Shown piece by piece: positions 1 to 6,942 of a stretch of DNA of 7,999 nucleotides (the first letter of the stretch is position 1; the number at the start of each line of letters is the position of its first letter). The notes under the pieces are model-generated. The model had not been told where the DNA came from and ran no database searches. It saw only the letters and a program-made list of their open reading frames with translations. The DNA comes from Pseudomonadota bacterium. GTDB taxonomy: Bacteria; Pseudomonadota; Alphaproteobacteria; Rhizobiales; Beijerinckiaceae. Both the position numbers and the translations under genes were made by a program. The DNA lies in the NCBI GenBank assembly GCA_023422485.1, contig JAGTAM010000607.1:1-7999 (forward strand). Reading direction: 5' to 3'.

Positions 1-1089
1 ACCGATTTCCGCTGATCGACGCGGGCGGTCAGGCGACCGCGGCCTGCGCGTCGGGCAGACGCGGTCGCGGCCGGTCCGCTTGGCCTCGTAGAGCGCGCGG
101 TCGGCCCGCTCGATCACGTCGCGGGCCGCCTCGCCTGGCCGGACCTGCGCGACGCCGGCCGAGAGCGTCACCTGAGCCACGACGTCGCCGGAGCCGCGCT
201 TGACCAACCGCTGGGCGCGCAGCCGGCCGCAGATCTCCTGCGCGAGGGCGACGGCGGCCCCGATGCCGGCCTCGCCCAGCACGATCGCGAACTCCTCGCC
301 GCCGTAGCGCGCGGCGAGGTCGCGATCGGTCGTCTTCTCGTTAAGGAGACGCCCGACCAGCCGCAGCACCTGATCACCGAAGCGGTGGCCATGCCGGTCG
401 TTGAGACCCTTGAAGTGGTCGATATCGAGCAGGAGCAGGGAGAACGTGCTGCCGGCGTCGGACCGGGTCCGGGCGATCGAATCGCGCAGGAAGCGGTCGA
501 AGGCCTTGCGATTGGCCAGCCCCGTCAGGGCATCGGTGGCCGCCGCGCGCCGCGTCTCGACGAGGTCCTGGTGCAGTTTGGCGATGTGTCCGGCGGAGGC
601 CGAGAGCTGCTCTTCGAGCAGCCGGTTGCGGCTCTGGGCCACCTCGGTCTCGCTGATCAGGGCGACGAGCGCCGTCATGAGTTCGTCGGCCGTCGGTCGG
701 GCCGTGAGGCGGCCGGACCAGTGGGCCAGCACGTCGCCGTATCCGGCCATCGCCTTCGAGCTGCCCGCGACGCGCTCCGCCAGCGCACCCGCCACCGCGG
801 CCAGTTGGCCGACCCCGTCGAGCATGCGCGCCTCGGTCGAGGTTCCGGCGATGCAGGCGTCGTAGAGCGTGTTCGCCTCCTCCTCCGTCAGCGCGCCGCC
901 GGGCGCGAGACAGGGGGCGAGACGTTCCGCGAGCGGCGAGTTGGCGCCGCTGAAGAAGGTGTGCAGCAGTTCGTAGTTCCGAGGGGAGGGCGTCAGCCCT
1001 TGCCGGGCGAGGGCTTCCCAGGCGCTTCGAGCGGAGGCCCACGCCGGGTCGCGGCTGTCGTCCGCCCGCTGCTGCACCTGTCCCGACAT
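1..1089 (-). CDS. GGDEF diguanylate cyclase, 3' end not in window
   Basis: Predicted diguanylate cyclase that condenses two GTP into c-di-GMP in the cytoplasm. No signal peptide or membrane segment is visible. Residues 1 to about 150 form a helical N-terminal region (with NYELLHTFF near residue 40) of a type common in Rhizobiales GGDEF proteins. A likely coiled coil at about 160-185 leads into the GGDEF domain, which begins at DALTGLANR (about 186). Metal-site aspartates lie in LLLLDIDHFK (D222, D224), and the active-site loop is ARYGGEEF (GGEEF 263-267), so catalysis looks intact. The position of the inhibitory RxxD site reads TDRD (254-257), so the first Arg is absent and product inhibition is doubtful. 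The domain finishes at RALYEAKRTGRDR (to residue 343). After that the frame stays open to the edge with Arg/Pro-rich sequence, while the neighbouring frame stops at 29-31. The ATG at 1089 is preceded by GGGTGG; in-frame GTG codons sit directly before it. Catalytic class is confident; the true C-terminus is uncertain. Confidence 0.88.
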   Translation of the reverse strand, partial: MSGQVQQRADDSRDPAWASARSAWEALARQGLTPSPRNYELLHTFFSGANSPLAERLAPCLAPGGALTEEEANTLYDACIAGTSTEARMLDGVGQLAAVAGALAERVAGSSKAMAGYGDVLAHWSGRLTARPTADELMTALVALISETEVAQSRNRLLEEQLSASAGHIAKLHQDLVETRRAAATDALTGLANRKAFDRFLRDSIARTRSDAGSTFSLLLLDIDHFKGLNDRHGHRFGDQVLRLVGRLLNEKTTDRDLAARYGGEEFAIVLGEAGIGAAVALAQEICGRLRAQRLVKRGSGDVVAQVTLSAGVAQVRPGEAARDVIERADRALYEAKRTGRDRVCPTRRPRSPDRPRRSAEIG

Positions 1090-1231
1090 CACCACCCAAA
1101 CCCGCCCAACGACGCATCGATCAGGCGAATACACGTTTACTGTTAAATTTCAGTATTGCGACCAGGCGCTCGGATTTTCTTTCGGCAAGGACTTGCCGTG
1201 GGATCAGACTCGATTGAGGACCTCGAGCGGA
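1090..1231. other. Intergenic gap between the two c-di-GMP genes
   Basis: This 142-bp gap separates the stop of the large GGDEF-EAL gene from the start of the small cyclase. It holds an AT-rich palindromic stretch (ACTG at 1139-1142 and CAGT at 1151-1154 around AAATTT), which contrasts with the GC-rich surroundings, and a GC-rich inverted repeat at 1183-1198. The AT-rich patch lies 50-65 bp upstream of the small cyclase start and is a reasonable place for a promoter or operator. I could not assign convincing -35 and -10 boxes. Confidence 0.4.
1183..1198. repeat. Perfect inverted repeat, 7-bp arms
   Basis: CGGCAAG at 1183-1189 is followed by GA and then its exact reverse complement CTTGCCG at 1192-1198. 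As RNA it would form at least six pairs with a four-base loop. It lies 34 bases past the stop of the GGDEF-EAL gene. On the minus strand it is followed by AAAGAAAAT rather than a T run, so it does not look like a standard intrinsic terminator. It may be a 3' stabilising hairpin or a protein-binding palindrome. Confidence 0.5.
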
Positions 1232-4231
1232 TCAGGCGACAGCCCGCTTCGTGACGAGAGCCCTGGCCTGGGGAGCGGGCAGCGGCCTGCCGAGCAGGAA
1301 GCCCTGTGCCTCGGTGCAGCCTTTGCGCCGGACCCGCGCGAGCTGCTCCTCCGTCTCCACGCCCTCGGCGGTGACGGTCATGCCCAGGCGCTCGCCCAGG
1401 CCGACCACGGCCCCTACCACCGCTGCCGCCTCCGGCTCGTCGATATCGCGGATGAAGGAGCGATCGATCTTGATCTTGTCGAAGGGAAACCGGCACAGGT
1501 AGCTCAGGGACGAGTAGCCGGTGCCGAAATCGTCGAGCGCGATCCGCACGCCCATACCGCGCAGGCGGCGCAGGCAGCCGATGACGGCGTCCGAGTTCTG
1601 CATCAGCACGCTCTCGGTGATCTCCAGTTCCAGCCGTCCCGCCGGCAGGCCGGACGCGGCCAGCGCCCGGACGACGCTCTGCTCCAATCCGGACTTGCGG
1701 AACTGCACCGCGGACACGTTGACGGCGACCCGCCACTCGCCGGGCCAGGCGGCCGCCTCACGGCAGGCCTCGTGCAGCGCCCAGGCGCCGAGCTGCGTGA
1801 TGAGGCCGGTCTCCTCGGCGAGCGGAATGAATTCACCCGGCGAAACCGGACCATGCACCGGATGCTCCCAGCGCAGCAGCGCCTCGAAGCCCTTGGGGGC
1901 ACCATCCGCGAGGCCGAAGATCGGCTGGTAATGCAGCGCGAATCCGCCGGAGCGGATCGACTCGCGCATATCGATCTCCAGCATGTTGCGGGTCGCGACG
2001 GCGAGATCCATGCCGCTCTCGTAGAACCGGACCGTGTTGCGCCCGGAATCCTTGGCCCGATAGAGGGCGATGTCGGCGTTCTTGAACAAGGTGTCGACGC
2101 CGTCGCCGTGCATCGGCCAGATGGCGACACCGATGCTGACCCCGACGGTGGTGGCGTGGCCGTCGAGATCGATCGACCGGCCGACGGCCTCGATCAGCCG
2201 CCGAGCGATCGCGGCGATGCGCCGGGGCTCGCCCCGCCCCGACAGGATGATGGCGAATTCGTCACCGCCGAGCCGGGCCACCACGTCGCCCTCGCGCAAG
2301 ACCTCGCGCAGGCGCCGGGCGACGATGCAGAGCAGGGCATCGCCGGCGGGATGGCCGAAGGTGTCGTTGACCGCCTTGAAGCGGTCAAGGTCGCAGCACA
2401 GCACCGCCACCCGACCCTCGTTGCGCCGGGCCAGCGCGATCTCGCGGCTCAGCGTCTCTTGGAAGAGCCGGCGGTTGGGCAGGCCGGTGAGCGCGTCGTG
2501 ACGCGCCATGTGCTCGACCAGCGCCTGGGCGCGCTTGCGCTCCGTGGCGTCAGCGACGGTGCCCTCGATCCAGACCGGATGCCCCTCGGCGTCGCGCACC
2601 ACCCAGGCCGTCTCCGCGACCCAGATGCGCTCGCCGCCCGCGTGACGCCGAGCCTCGGAGACGAAGTCCTCGATGTGGCCTTCCTCGGTGAGACATCTCA
2701 TGAAGTCCGCGTGCCGGCCCGGATCGACATACCAATCGTGGCTGAAATCCCCGAGCGGCCGCGTCGCGTCGCCGTAGCCGTGCAGGCGGGCGAGCGCCCG
2801 GTTGGCCTGCACGATGCCGCCGTCGAGTCTGGCGCGGTAGACGCCGATCACCGCGTTCTGGAACAGCGACTGGTAATCGGCCTCGGCCGAGCGCAGCGCC
2901 GCCTCGCTCTGCCGGCGCGCGGTGAGGTCGGTGTAAGTGCAGACCAGGCCGCCGGAGGCCATGGGCGCGAGCCGCGTCTCCAGGATCTTGCCGTTGGGGC
3001 GGGTCCCCTCGTAACTCTGGACCTCGAGCGGAAAGCCGCCCTGCTCCATCGCCTTCCGAGCCTCGGGGAACGCGCCGCCCTGCGCCAGGTGGTGCCGCAC
3101 CGACGCGAAGGAGGCCCCCTCGTGCAGGACATCCTGAGATAGTTCGAGCAGGTCGTGGGCGCGCTGGTTGAGGACCTGGACCCGCTTGTCGGGACCGATC
3201 ATCACGAGGCCCTGATCCATCGCCTCGAGGGTGGCACGCATCGCCTCGCCGGTCTCGCGCAGGCGCTGCTCGGAGAGAGACAGTTCGGTCACGTCGAGGC
3301 AGACGCCGAAGATCGAGACGAGCCGGCCCGCATCGTCGTGCTCTCCGACGCCGTGCACGGCCACCACCCGCACCGTGCCATCGGGGCGAACGAGGCGGGA
3401 GCGATGCTCGTAGCCCCCGCCCAGCGTCCGGCTGCGCCCGGCAAGTGCCTCTTCGATCGCCGTCCGGACCCGCGCGAGATCGTCCGGGTGATAGAAGCCG
3501 ACATGCGTGTCGAGCGGCAGCATCGCGAGAGCGGCGTTGCGCCCGAAAATGCGGGCGATCCCGTCCGACCACGCGATGGTGCGGCTCGCGGCATCGATCC
3601 GCCAATGACCGAAGGCGGCGATGTGCTCGGCCATGGCATGGGCGGCCTCGATCGCCCGCAGCCGCGCCTCCCACTCGACGAGACGCAGCTCCGCATCCCG
3701 GCACTCGGCGACCTCGGCCTCGGCGGCACACCGGGCCTCGTCGAGCCGGAGATGGGCCTCGGCCACGAGCGCCAGTTCGCGCAGCGCCTGCAACCGTTCG
3801 GGACTGAGATCGCCCCGCGGCTCCCGGTCCATCAGGCAGAGCGTCCCGATGACACGGCCCGAGGTCGAGCCGATCGCCACTCCGGCATAGAAGCGGGCAT
3901 GAGGATCGCTGATGACGAGCGGGCTTCGCACGAAACGCTCGTCACGGGTCAGATCCGGAACGACGAGAGACTGCCCTCGCTGCCGCCGGATCGTGTGGTT
4001 GCAGAAGGCGGCTTCGCGGTCGATGCCGTCATCCTCGATGCCGTAGCGGGCCCGGAACCGGAAGCGGTCCTCGTCCACCAGGGCGACCAACACCATCGGG
4101 ACCGCGAAGATTTCGGCGGCGGAGCGGCACAGGAGATCGAGCTCACCCTCCAGTCCGGCCTCGGACAGCGCGTGCCGTTCGGGTGCCACGGCTCCGCGGT
4201 CGGTGGCCGACACCGGACGGGACGCTGTCAT
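1232..4231 (-). CDS. GAF-PAS-PAS-PAS-GGDEF-EAL c-di-GMP enzyme
   Basis: A 999-residue multidomain protein predicted to make and/or degrade c-di-GMP under sensory control. It is probably cytoplasmic, as no membrane segments are seen. A GAF domain (about 25-165, with FYAGVAI and IGTLCLMDREPR) is followed by a charged helical linker (165-200) and three PAS modules: about 200-315, 330-440 (opening LEAMDQGLVMIGPD, the PAS_7-like type) and 450-565. The GGDEF domain (about 575-735) has metal aspartates D614 and D616, an intact GGDEF at 655-659 and an intact inhibitory site R646-E-G-D649. The EAL domain (about 755-990) keeps EAL (783-785), N838 in NVS, E870 and E873 in LEITE, D900-D901 in the DDFGTGYSSLSYL loop, K921, EGVE (956-959) and Q976, so hydrolysis should be possible. 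The ATG at 4231 has GGGGAAG upstream at normal spacing. A bifunctional role, or GTP-regulated phosphodiesterase activity, is inferred; the sensed signal cannot be read from sequence. Confidence 0.95.
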   Translation of the reverse strand: MTASRPVSATDRGAVAPERHALSEAGLEGELDLLCRSAAEIFAVPMVLVALVDEDRFRFRARYGIEDDGIDREAAFCNHTIRRQRGQSLVVPDLTRDERFVRSPLVISDPHARFYAGVAIGSTSGRVIGTLCLMDREPRGDLSPERLQALRELALVAEAHLRLDEARCAAEAEVAECRDAELRLVEWEARLRAIEAAHAMAEHIAAFGHWRIDAASRTIAWSDGIARIFGRNAALAMLPLDTHVGFYHPDDLARVRTAIEEALAGRSRTLGGGYEHRSRLVRPDGTVRVVAVHGVGEHDDAGRLVSIFGVCLDVTELSLSEQRLRETGEAMRATLEAMDQGLVMIGPDKRVQVLNQRAHDLLELSQDVLHEGASFASVRHHLAQGGAFPEARKAMEQGGFPLEVQSYEGTRPNGKILETRLAPMASGGLVCTYTDLTARRQSEAALRSAEADYQSLFQNAVIGVYRARLDGGIVQANRALARLHGYGDATRPLGDFSHDWYVDPGRHADFMRCLTEEGHIEDFVSEARRHAGGERIWVAETAWVVRDAEGHPVWIEGTVADATERKRAQALVEHMARHDALTGLPNRRLFQETLSREIALARRNEGRVAVLCCDLDRFKAVNDTFGHPAGDALLCIVARRLREVLREGDVVARLGGDEFAIILSGRGEPRRIAAIARRLIEAVGRSIDLDGHATTVGVSIGVAIWPMHGDGVDTLFKNADIALYRAKDSGRNTVRFYESGMDLAVATRNMLEIDMRESIRSGGFALHYQPIFGLADGAPKGFEALLRWEHPVHGPVSPGEFIPLAEETGLITQLGAWALHEACREAAAWPGEWRVAVNVSAVQFRKSGLEQSVVRALAASGLPAGRLELEITESVLMQNSDAVIGCLRRLRGMGVRIALDDFGTGYSSLSYLCRFPFDKIKIDRSFIRDIDEPEAAAVVGAVVGLGERLGMTVTAEGVETEEQLARVRRKGCTEAQGFLLGRPLPAPQARALVTKRAVA

Positions 4232-4340
4232 CGCTCAACTTCCCCGCAAGCGCCTGACCGAACCGCGACGCCGTTGCGGCCCGTGACATGCGGTGAAGGA
4301 TCTCAGCTTGAGGTTAAGGACACCGCACGAAATGCACGGT

Positions 4341-4390
4341 TAGCGAGGGCATGCAAACCGCCGACAATGCAAAGCGAGCGATTTAGCGAG
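4341..4390. repeat. Nested short direct repeats upstream of the GGDEF-EAL gene
   Basis: TAGCGAG (4341-4347) and ATGCAAA (4351-4357) are followed by ATGCAAA (4367-4373) and TAGCGAG (4384-4390). The inner pair is spaced 16 bases start to start. The set lies about 110-160 bp before the start codon at 4231, a position where a regulator could bind. Seven-base repeats can arise by chance, so an operator role is only a guess. Confidence 0.35.
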
Positions 4391-4455
4391 AGAAATCAAA
4401 GGGGGGCTGAGAATTCAATACGGGTTTGGAAAGGAATTTTTTGCGACGACCCAAT

Positions 4456-4484
4456 CCGAGCGGACGCGATCAGCACCGTCTCGG
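4456..4484 (-). other. Stem-loop downstream of gatB
   Basis: CCGAGCGG at 4456-4463 pairs with CCGTCTCGG at 4476-4484, giving eight pairs with one bulged base around a 12-base loop. It lies just over 100 bases past the gatB stop in the direction of transcription. No T tract follows on the minus strand (an A run follows instead), so it is not a clear intrinsic terminator. It could be a 3' end-processing structure or chance. Confidence 0.25.
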
Positions 4485-4586
4485 GCGAATTGCCTCGCCG
4501 CCCATTCACGGATCGACAGACAACGCCCGGAGCGATGCGAACGATCTTGGCTCAAGTCGCCGCATCGGTCCGGTGGCAGCCTCGGC

Positions 4587-6059
4587 TCACTCGATACCGA
4601 GCTTATCCTTGAGAAGAGCGTTGACCGCGGCCGGATTGGCCTTGCCGCCCGTCGCCTTCATGGTCTGGCCGACGAACCAGCCGAGCAGGGTCGGCTTGGC
4701 CTTGGCCTGCTCCACCTTGTCGGGGTTGGCGGCGATGATCGCGTCCACCGCCGCCACGATGGCGCCGGTATCGGTGACCTGCTTCATTCCGCGGGCCTCG
4801 ACGATCTCACGCGGATCGCCGCCCTCCGCCCAGACGATCTCGAACAGATCCTTGGCGATCTTGCCCGAGATCACGCCCTCGCCGATCAGATCGATGATGC
4901 CGCCGAGCTGCTCGGCCGAGACCGGCGTATCCTCGATGGTGCGGCCTTCCTTGTTGAGGCGGCCGAACAGCTCGTTGATGACCCAGTTCGCGGCGGCCTT
5001 GCCGTCGCGGCCGCGCGCCACCGCCTCGAAGTAGTCGGCCGAGGCCCGCTCGGCGACGAGCACGCCGGCATCGTAGGCACTGAGCCCGAAATCCTTGATG
5101 AAGCGCGCCTTCTTGGCGTCCGGCAGTTCCGGCAGGCCGGCAGCCAGCGCATCGACATAAGCCTGGTCGAATTCGAGCGGCAGCAGGTCGGGATCGGGGA
5201 AGTAGCGGTAGTCGTGCGCCTCCTCTTTCGAGCGCATCGAGCGGGTCTCGCCCTTGCCCGGATCGTAGAGACGGGTTTCCTGATCGATCTTGCCGCCATC
5301 CTCCAGGATCGCGATCTGCCGACGCGCCTCGGTCTCGATCGCTTGGCCGATGAAGCGGATCGAGTTGACGTTCTTGATCTCGCAGCGTGTGCCGAGCGGC
5401 TCGCCGGGGCGGCGCACCGAGACGTTCACGTCGGCGCGAAGGTTGCCCTTCTCCATGTCGCCGTCGCAGGTGCCGAGGTAGCGCAGGATCGTGCGCAGCT
5501 TGGTCACGTAGGCCTTGGCCTCTTCCGACGAGCGGAGATCCGGCCGCGAGACGATCTCCATCAGAGCCACGCCGGAGCGGTTGAGATCGACGAAGCTCTT
5601 GGTCGGGTCCTGATCGTGCAGGGATTTGCCGGCATCCTGCTCCAGGTGCAGCCGCTCGATGCCGACCGTGATCGTTTCGCCCTCGGGCAGATCGACCAGC
5701 ACCTCGCCCTCGCCGACGATCGGGTCCTTGTACTGCGAGATCTGGTAGCCCTGCGGCAGGTCCGGATAGAAGTAGTTCTTCCGGTCGAACACCGAGCGGT
5801 GATGGATCTTCGCCCTCAAACCGAGGCCGGTGCGCACGGCCTGGGCAACGCATTCCTCGTTGATGACGGGCAGCATGCCGGGCATGGCCGCATCGACCAG
5901 CGAGACGTGGTCGTTGGGCTCGCCGCCGAAGGCGGTCGAGGCGCCGGAAAACAACTTGGAGCGGCTCGTGACCTGGGCGTGGATCTCCATGCCGATCACG
6001 ACCTCCCAGTCGTGCAGGCCGCCCTTGATGAGCTTCTTCGGATCGACGCGCTCGGTCAT
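4587..6059 (-). CDS. gatB: Asp-tRNA(Asn)/Glu-tRNA(Gln) amidotransferase subunit B
   Basis: Subunit B of the GatCAB complex. It converts mischarged Glu-tRNA(Gln), and Asp-tRNA(Asn) where formed, to the correct amide forms, using ammonia released by GatA. GatB binds the tRNA and activates the side-chain carboxylate with ATP. Family landmarks are VIGMEIHAQV (21-30), FYPDLPQGYQISQ (97-109), the signature VDLNRSGVALMEI (157-169), CEIKNVNSIRFIGQA (226-240) and HDYRYFPDPDL (282-292). The C-terminal helical and YqeY-like tail follows, with ANWVINEL (357-364), SGKIAKDLF (398-406) and KPTLLGWFVGQTMK (455-468). From the ATG at 6059 the protein has 490 residues, a normal length. The frame stays open upstream to a GTG at 6164, but that would add a Pro/Ala/Arg-rich stretch unlike GatB and run past the stop of the gene before it, so 6059 is chosen; GAAGAGA lies just upstream. 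gatA and gatC are not in the window and must lie elsewhere. Confidence 0.98.
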   Translation of the reverse strand: MTERVDPKKLIKGGLHDWEVVIGMEIHAQVTSRSKLFSGASTAFGGEPNDHVSLVDAAMPGMLPVINEECVAQAVRTGLGLRAKIHHRSVFDRKNYFYPDLPQGYQISQYKDPIVGEGEVLVDLPEGETITVGIERLHLEQDAGKSLHDQDPTKSFVDLNRSGVALMEIVSRPDLRSSEEAKAYVTKLRTILRYLGTCDGDMEKGNLRADVNVSVRRPGEPLGTRCEIKNVNSIRFIGQAIETEARRQIAILEDGGKIDQETRLYDPGKGETRSMRSKEEAHDYRYFPDPDLLPLEFDQAYVDALAAGLPELPDAKKARFIKDFGLSAYDAGVLVAERASADYFEAVARGRDGKAAANWVINELFGRLNKEGRTIEDTPVSAEQLGGIIDLIGEGVISGKIAKDLFEIVWAEGGDPREIVEARGMKQVTDTGAIVAAVDAIIAANPDKVEQAKAKPTLLGWFVGQTMKATGGKANPAAVNALLKDKLGIE

Positions 6060-6133
6060 TCTCTTCGACTTCGGTGCCGGCGCCGCCGGATCGGCGCCTG
6101 TGTCAGGTGTGTAGGGAGCCCGTGCCGGACGGG
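6060..6133 (-). other. Spacer between methyltransferase and gatB with two GC-rich hairpins
   Basis: This 74-bp spacer has two possible hairpins. CCCGT (6119-6123) pairs with ACGGG (6129-6133) directly after the methyltransferase stop, and two copies of the self-complementary GGCGCC (6079-6084 and 6093-6098) can pair about 20 bases before the gatB start. Neither is followed by a T run on the minus strand, so I do not call a terminator and read-through into gatB is plausible. GC-rich DNA makes such hairpins common by chance. Confidence 0.3.
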
Positions 6134-6916
6134 TCAAGCGGGCGCAGCGGCCGACGGTCGCCACGCCGCCAGCGTCACCGCCGGCCCGTTCACGAAGTCC
6201 GGGGCGTCGGTGACGATCCGCGTCTCAGTCAGCCCGTGATGGGCGAGCACACGGATCAGGTCGGGCAGCTCGATCCAGCGGGTCTTGCCCTGGTTGCCGC
6301 CCCAGAAGGTGGCGAGCCCCCGGTCGCGATAGGTCAGCTCGTGCAGGGTGAGGCGCATTCCCTCGTGCTCGACGGCGCGCGGCACGTGCCGTTTCAGGCG
6401 AGGCTGTGATGCGTAGTAATGCGTCCAGAGGAAGAGCCGGTCGGAGCGGGCGGCGGCAAGCCGGATCAGTTCGAGCGGATCGAACATGTGGTAGAGGATG
6501 CCGCAGGCGAAGATCAGGTCGTAGCGCGGCCCCGGCGCGGCCAGATGCCGGCTGACGTCCCCGAGCAGGAAGGTCGAGCGAGAGAGCCCGGCGATATTCT
6601 TGACGATGAGCGACTTGAGGAAGGCTTCCGAGTTCGATTCCACCGCTGTGACGCTGTTGGCGCCAAGCGCTTCGAGTTGGCAGGTATGGGCGCCTTCGAG
6701 CGGCCCGAGTTCGAGGATGTCGTAGCCGTCGAAGCGTCCGTCGCGGCCAAGCACCTCCGCCGCCTGCCGCGGGCGCGGGTCGGCGCGGAAGCCCGGCAGG
6801 CCGCCGCCGACCGGCAGATCGGGAACGAGTTCGCTGAGATCGCTCGCCCAGCGCCCGTCGAACAGGTCGTAGGCGTTGCGGTGGCTGGGCGTGGAGGTGA
6901 GGAAGACCCGCTTCAT
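6134..6916 (-). CDS. Class I SAM-dependent methyltransferase, substrate unknown
   Basis: A 260-residue soluble protein with the Rossmann-type fold of class I methyltransferases. The SAM-binding motif I is DILELGPLEGAHT (66-78), with an acidic residue after strand 2 in TAVES (90-94). LLGDVSRHL (118-125) fits the third motif, and YDLIFACGILYHMFDPLELI (132-151) is the motif IV region, resembling the GVLYH-DP pattern of CmoB-like and related methyltransferases. The C-terminal part (LFLWTHYYAS, then FWGGNQGKTRWIELPDLIRVL at about 204-224) probably forms the substrate side, but I do not recognise a characterised subfamily. The ATG at 6916 is chosen because AGGG lies five bases upstream. A TTG at 6946 would add ten residues and overlap the stop of the transporter gene. 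The gap to that gene is 26 bp, which suggests co-transcription. No hydrophobic segment suggests a membrane location. Fold is confident; substrate is not inferable. Confidence 0.85.
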   Translation of the reverse strand: MKRVFLTSTPSHRNAYDLFDGRWASDLSELVPDLPVGGGLPGFRADPRPRQAAEVLGRDGRFDGYDILELGPLEGAHTCQLEALGANSVTAVESNSEAFLKSLIVKNIAGLSRSTFLLGDVSRHLAAPGPRYDLIFACGILYHMFDPLELIRLAAARSDRLFLWTHYYASQPRLKRHVPRAVEHEGMRLTLHELTYRDRGLATFWGGNQGKTRWIELPDLIRVLAHHGLTETRIVTDAPDFVNGPAVTLAAWRPSAAAPA

Positions 6917-6942
6917 GCCAGCCCTATAGCCGGCCGACGATC

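Larger units (their letters stand above)
4232..4586. other. 355-bp intergenic leader with short direct repeats
   Basis: No credible gene is visible on either strand in this stretch between gatB and the GGDEF-EAL gene; plus-strand open frames crossing it are extensions of gatB antisense frames. The part around 4320-4445 is clearly more AT-rich than the coding DNA, as expected for a promoter region. It contains two ATGCAAA copies (4351-4357 and 4367-4373), a related ATGCA at 4332-4336, and TAGCGAG at 4341-4347 and 4384-4390. A bulged stem-loop sits at 4456-4484. It most likely carries the 3' end of the gatB transcript and the promoter of the GGDEF-EAL gene, but I could not place boxes with confidence. 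Confidence 0.55.

Noticed and set aside
374..1117. Minus-strand 247-codon open frame overlapping the small cyclase
   Set aside because: It is a shifted frame of the cyclase gene. Its product is Arg/Gly-rich with no domain, while the correct frame carries an intact GGEEF domain.
4436..4443. Run of T on the plus strand as an intrinsic terminator
   Set aside because: No stable hairpin lies directly upstream on the plus strand, and no plus-strand gene ends there.
1193..4612. Long plus-strand open frames (1193-3142 and 3155-4612) opposite the GGDEF-EAL gene
   Set aside because: They lie antisense to a gene with unmistakable GAF, PAS, GGDEF and EAL motifs. Their products are low-complexity (Arg/Asp/Gly/Ala-rich) with no recognisable domain, as expected from GC-rich antisense frames.
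6060..6164. GTG at 6164 as the gatB start
   Set aside because: It adds 35 residues of Pro/Ala/Arg-rich sequence not typical of GatB and overlaps the methyltransferase end. The ATG at 6059 gives a normal 490-residue protein with a purine-rich ribosome-binding sequence.
5214..6239. Plus-strand 341-codon open frame opposite gatB
   Set aside because: gatB on the minus strand is conserved along its full length. The antisense product has no recognisable fold.
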